Part shown: positions 62,208 through 64,000 of the stretch, piece after piece
Layout of the letters: the number at the start of each line of letters is the position of its first letter
How positions within the stretch are numbered: position 1 is the first letter of the stretch
NCBI RefSeq assembly: GCF_008728515.1
Contig: NC_044981.1
Location: forward strand, 135,719,937-135,783,936
Reading direction: 5' to 3'
Origin: Papio anubis
Taxonomy: Eukaryota; Chordata; Mammalia; Primates; Cercopithecidae
Length of the DNA stretch: 64,000 nucleotides
Notes under the pieces: generated by a model
What the model saw: the letters and a program-made list of their open reading frames with translations, nothing else
Databases searched by the model: none
Told to the model about the DNA's origin: nothing
Position numbers and translations under genes: made by a program

Positions 62208-62382
62208 TATTCCTCCGTCTTGGCTGCACATTAGAATCACCAGAACTACTTTAATAAATACAGATATTCAGGTCCGATCCCCAAAGATTGTTTCATTTGT
62301 TCGAGGGTGGAGTCTGGGCATTAGTATCTTTTTAAAGATCCCCAGGAGATTCTAATGTGAACTCAGGGCTGAAAATCATTGT
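62208..62382 (+). mobile_element. MER5-type hAT-Charlie element
   Basis: 'tggctgcacattagaatcac', 'aggtccgatccccaaagatt', 'tctgggcattagtatctttt' and 'ccaggagattctaatgtg' form an almost complete MER5 unit with complementary ends. Confidence 0.85.
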
Positions 62383-62733
62383 ACAAAGACCCATAAAGCA
62401 AGAATTCAGAGTGGAGGTTACTGTTAATGCTCATGGTAAAAGTAATATAAATAACAGACTTTATGAAGTGCCATAAAGATAACTTTTTCTGGATAACAAT
62501 AACCAGCCAGTAAAATATCTTTTGTGGTTGTAAATTACATAGAAGGATTCTGATTTTTAACTGCAAAATTATAGACTTTTCCCACATCCTCATGCCTACA
62601 TTAATCTTTTCTTGGTTACGCACACCATAGATGGAAATAATAATCATAGAGTCTTTCATATAAACTGCAATCCCATTGTTTTTAATGAAAAAAAAATCAG
62701 CAAATTTTTATGTTTAAAAGCCATCAATAAGAC

Positions 62734-62906
62734 AAGTTTAAAGAAAGAGGACAAAGGGTAAAGGAAAGAAAGCGAGGTAGAGGAGGGTACTTTAATATCA
62801 GAAGCAACCTTTATAGTAAATGTTTGAAAAAAGACTTATGGTTTGTTAAATGATGATAAAGAGAGAAAGAGGAAAGAAGAGAGTAAGAGAAAGAAAAAGT
62901 GAGGTG
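62734..62906 (+). repeat. Purine-rich (GA) low-complexity tracts
   Basis: Two nearly all-purine stretches, 62739-62786 and 62856-62906 (for example 'aagagagaaagaggaaagaa'), separated by ordinary sequence. A similar tract lies at 8478-8545. Confidence 0.7.
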
Positions 62907-62950
62907 GAATTTGGAAAATGCACCATGAATGCCTCAAGTACCAACCCTAA

Positions 62951-63165
62951 TAGTTAAGGTGGAGTGAAGAATCAAAGAAGGACCTTGGCTTTGGAGTCAA
63001 GCCTAGATTGGGATCTGAGGGCCACCTCACTTCCTTGAGTGATCAACAAAAGTGGGACTATTGGCACATTCCTTACAGGTGGATATGAAGATCAAATAAG
63101 ATAATTTTTGCAAAAGCATCAAGCAAAGGGTCTGGCACTTACTGGTGATTACAACATGGGAGCTA
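62951..63165 (+). mobile_element. MIR SINE
   Basis: 'ccttggctttggagtcaagc', 'gaagatcaaataagataatt' and 'caaagggtctggcacttact' fit MIR in order. Confidence 0.68.
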
Positions 63166-64000
63166 TTGAGTAATAACTATTATCATAATATTCACTTTAG
63201 TAAGTATACATGCATATTAAGATAAGATGTATATAAATATAACAGTGGCTCTGAGAGCTAAAAAGCTGTTGTTTGCCATGTAACATTTACGCATATTTTG
63301 GCATATTATTTATTCTTGGCAAAATGTGATTGATATTTCCCTGGTGTATATGACAGTCTTTGTTGAGATGACAGTGTTCTTACCTTTGATTTCTCTTTGT
63401 AGAACAAGGGAACAAAACAATGAGAAAGGACTGCCCTTTTTCTTACCAACTTATTGACCATATGTTAAGAAAACAGTGTTCTAAAATAAGCAGCTCACAA
63501 ATTCTGTTATTTTATATTGTGTGGTAGTGGTTTGTATTATGTGGTTATAAAATGGGGGCTGCTTTACCACTTACTCTCAGGAATGTGCTTTGTATTGGGG
63601 TATAATTATAAATATGCTTACCAGCTAGTTTTCTAAGGACAATTTTTGGGAGTGAATATAGCACATTGCATTACTGTGTGTTCATTTTAGAAAGGTGTTT
63701 TAAGGTAACTAGATCTAATCCTATGTCCATGCCAAGTGCTCAGAAGAGGACTAGTAGAATAAACTGCTTCTGATACAGAAGCCCTAAAAATAGGAGGAAA
63801 AGGGGGGAGAGCTTAGAGGGCTGACTGTTACTGAGGCTAGACAATCACTCAGTGGGAATGTTGTAGAAGTGATCCCACACTGTGTAGATGGACTGGATTC
63901 TTTCAAGTTTTATCCCTTCCAGAGATTCTCTTATACTAAGAGAGCACACTTTGTAGAGAAATCTTAAAAGTAGAACGCTACTGTGATGAACAGATACTGG

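Larger units (their letters stand above)
42254..64000 (-). other. RSPO3: RSPO3 intron 1 (partial, 3' part)
   Basis: At least 21.7 kb of intron 1 lies here. I find no minus-strand exon encoding the RSPO3 signal peptide (expected to begin MHLRL), so exon 1 lies beyond the window end. Contents: Alus at 45992, 47807, 53316, 54776 and 55280; an L2 at 49735; MIRs near 51985, 53945, 55775 and 62951; a MER5 at 62208; microsatellites and purine tracts. The stretches 42606-45350, 46254-47800, 50170-51850, 52110-53310, 56000-62200 and 63170-64000 appear unique apart from minor low-complexity patches, and I see no gene in them. Confidence 0.85.

Overview
The window is a stretch of primate nuclear genome, AT-rich and densely seeded with interspersed repeats. 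Alu, THE1/MST LTRs and L1P 3' ends place it in an anthropoid primate. One young AluY (15874-16170, perfect 16-bp target-site duplication) has right-monomer features that I associate with Old World monkey AluYR subfamilies. A macaque/baboon-like cercopithecid is therefore the best guess, not a certainty.

The only protein-coding gene I can support is R-spondin 3 (RSPO3), on the minus strand. Three internal coding exons are present with canonical GT-AG borders and matching phases: exon 2 (42062-42253, first furin-like repeat), exon 3 (40297-40443, second furin-like repeat) and exon 4 (35391-35588, thrombospondin type 1 repeat). All three are phase 1-1 and multiples of three (192, 147 and 198 nt), so each encodes one extracellular module. 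Exon 1 (signal peptide) must lie beyond 64000, and the last exon (basic, heparan-sulfate-binding tail) beyond position 1. RSPO3 is a secreted Wnt amplifier: the furin repeats bind ZNRF3/RNF43 and LGR4-6, and the TSR plus basic tail bind heparan sulfate proteoglycans.

Layout in + coordinates: 1-35390 is part of intron 4; 35391-35588 exon 4; 35589-40296 intron 3; 40297-40443 exon 3; 40444-42061 intron 2; 42062-42253 exon 2; 42254-64000 is part of intron 1. The introns hold full or partial Alus, an Alu-like monomer, L1 fragments of several ages, ERVL-MaLR LTRs (THE1, MST, MLT1), an ERV1-like LTR fragment, MER5 and MADE1 DNA transposon remnants, many MIR and L2 fossils, and microsatellites.

I see no tRNA, rRNA, CRISPR, operon or novel multi-gene system, and the remaining short open reading frames look like chance or repeat-derived frames. 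The items most worth a second look are the weak exon-4 donor with an in-frame readthrough tail, the AT-only inverted repeat at 34748-34982, a three-hairpin cluster at 17275-17327, and a twin-primed (5'-inverted) L1 inside an MLT1 LTR at 11646-11809.
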